Origin: Bacteroidota bacterium
GTDB taxonomy: Bacteria; Bacteroidota; Bacteroidia; Sphingobacteriales; Sphingobacteriaceae
DNA: 35,328 nt
Assembly (NCBI GenBank): GCA_018828585.1
Contig: JAHJVW010000066.1
Span: forward strand, 1-35,328
Reading direction: 5' to 3'
Position 1 is the first letter of the stretch, and every line of letters begins with the position of its first letter. The notes under the pieces were generated by a model. That model was given only the letters and a program-made list of their open reading frames with translations. It was not told the DNA's origin and did no database searches. Positions 34,814-35,328 of the stretch are shown piece by piece. Position numbers and translations under genes: made by a program.

Positions 34814-34900
34814 ATTGAAACGGCATCCTTTTTTAGCCTTAGACTTCAATCATGGAGATAAAAAAGATATAGTAAAAAGCCCACAAGAACGCTCTCAAAA
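34814..34900. repeat. Palindromic dispersed intergenic repeat, copy 2
   Basis: CGGCATCCTTTTTT on the left, and AAAAAAGATATAG, AAAGCCC and GAACGCTCT on the right, match copy 1 at 20452-20545, where they read AAAAAAGATACAG, AAAGCCC and GAACGCCCT. The middle has diverged. It lies between the DUF885 terminator and the end of the DUF4197 gene. Confidence 0.6.
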
Positions 34901-34903
34901 AAA

Positions 34904-35328
34904 TTATCCTCCTTTTTGTCTGTCGGCGTAGCCAAATACTTTTTGTAGTAATGAAGTGCTTCTGGCCGAAATATTCTGACGAATTTTTAACTCCTCTAAT
35001 GCGATTTCATAGAATAAACCGTCCATTGCTTTTTGGGTAACGTAGCCTGCTAAATCTGTATTAATTGGTTTTACCAGCGGAATTCTATTGTAGGTGTTGG
35101 TTAAATCGCCCCAGTAACGTGTAGCGCCAACCTGACTTAAACTGGAATTAATAATAGGTCTAAACTTATCGGCAAGTGCAATGCTAGTGGTTCTTTTAAA
35201 ATATAATGTAGCAGCATCGGGTTGCCCTAGAAGAATATTGGTAACATCCTGAAAGCTCATTTGCTTTATCGCATTTACAAAAATAGGCTTTGCCTCTAAC
35301 GCAGCATTTTCAGCAGCTCTATTTAAGC
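34904..35328 (-). CDS. DUF4197 protein, N-terminus beyond the window
   Basis: The frame stays open to the window's last base, so the gene is partial. The visible 140 codons read from LNRAAENAALEAKPIFVNAIKQMSF through ILLGQPDAATLYFKRTTS and GYVTQKAMDGLFYEIALEELKIRQN to a stop at 34904. This is the C-terminal two thirds of DUF4197, a family of exported proteins of unknown function. The internal ATG at 35260 is not the start, because the conserved family sequence continues upstream of it. No function can be assigned. Its 3' end is 3 bases from the dispersed repeat, which may serve as its transcription end. Confidence 0.85.
   Translation of the reverse strand, partial: LNRAAENAALEAKPIFVNAIKQMSFQDVTNILLGQPDAATLYFKRTTSIALADKFRPIINSSLSQVGATRYWGDLTNTYNRIPLVKPINTDLAGYVTQKAMDGLFYEIALEELKIRQNISARSTSLLQKVFGYADRQKGG

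Overview
The window looks like chromosomal DNA from a low-GC Bacteroidota, most likely Sphingobacteriaceae close to Pedobacter. This rests on a SusC/SusD pair, a GldH lipoprotein, DUF3078 and CBM9/DUF5916 envelope proteins, a stand-alone murF, a RicT-like protein next to holB, and several promoter-like TAnnTTTG boxes of the Bacteroidota type. The species call comes from remembered protein families, not a search. I see no tRNA, rRNA, CRISPR array, prophage or intact insertion sequence.

Layout. Positions 1-9100 hold mfd (transcription-coupled repair), a DUF3078 outer-membrane protein, a large CBM9/DUF5916 protein on the minus strand with the fossil 3' end of a second copy beside it, and ffh (SRP GTPase). 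Positions 9100-11040 hold a minus-strand NudK-type Nudix hydrolase overlapping a DUF4406 protein, a Crp/Fnr-type regulator and a 364-base stretch without a convincing gene. Positions 11040-15600 hold a membrane-anchored metallophosphoesterase, the recQ-ruvX pair and an endonuclease/exonuclease/phosphatase-family protein. Positions 15600-16085 hold a toxin-antitoxin locus whose antitoxin is intact but whose RelE/ParE-like toxin has lost its start codon and carries an internal stop. Positions 16165-19125 are the tightly packed holB-ricT-gldH operon, which ends tail to tail with murF. Positions 20450-25680 hold a palindromic dispersed repeat, a large M14 zinc carboxypeptidase and a TonB-dependent-receptor-like barrel. 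Positions 25750-27850 are a padR-pspC operon with a candidate operator over its own promoter. The right end holds susC-susD, a DUF885 lipoprotein peptidase candidate, a second copy of the dispersed repeat and a DUF4197 gene cut by the window edge.

How the genes fit together. Much of the window is core maintenance: mfd, recQ, ruvX and holB for DNA; ffh for secretion; murF for the wall; gldH for gliding. The rest is envelope and nutrient acquisition. SusC/SusD lies beside a predicted metallopeptidase lipoprotein, and an M14 peptidase sits elsewhere in the window, which hints at peptide rather than glycan uptake.

I did not find a convincing undescribed multi-gene system. The observations most worth checking are the dead toxin with its surviving antitoxin; the DUF5916 gene fossil with a covarying terminator hairpin; a 25-base element shared by the susC leader and the DUF5916 3' ends; the candidate PadR operator; the dispersed palindromic repeat; and a group of genes whose -7 box sits only 4-5 bases before the ATG, suggesting leaderless mRNAs.
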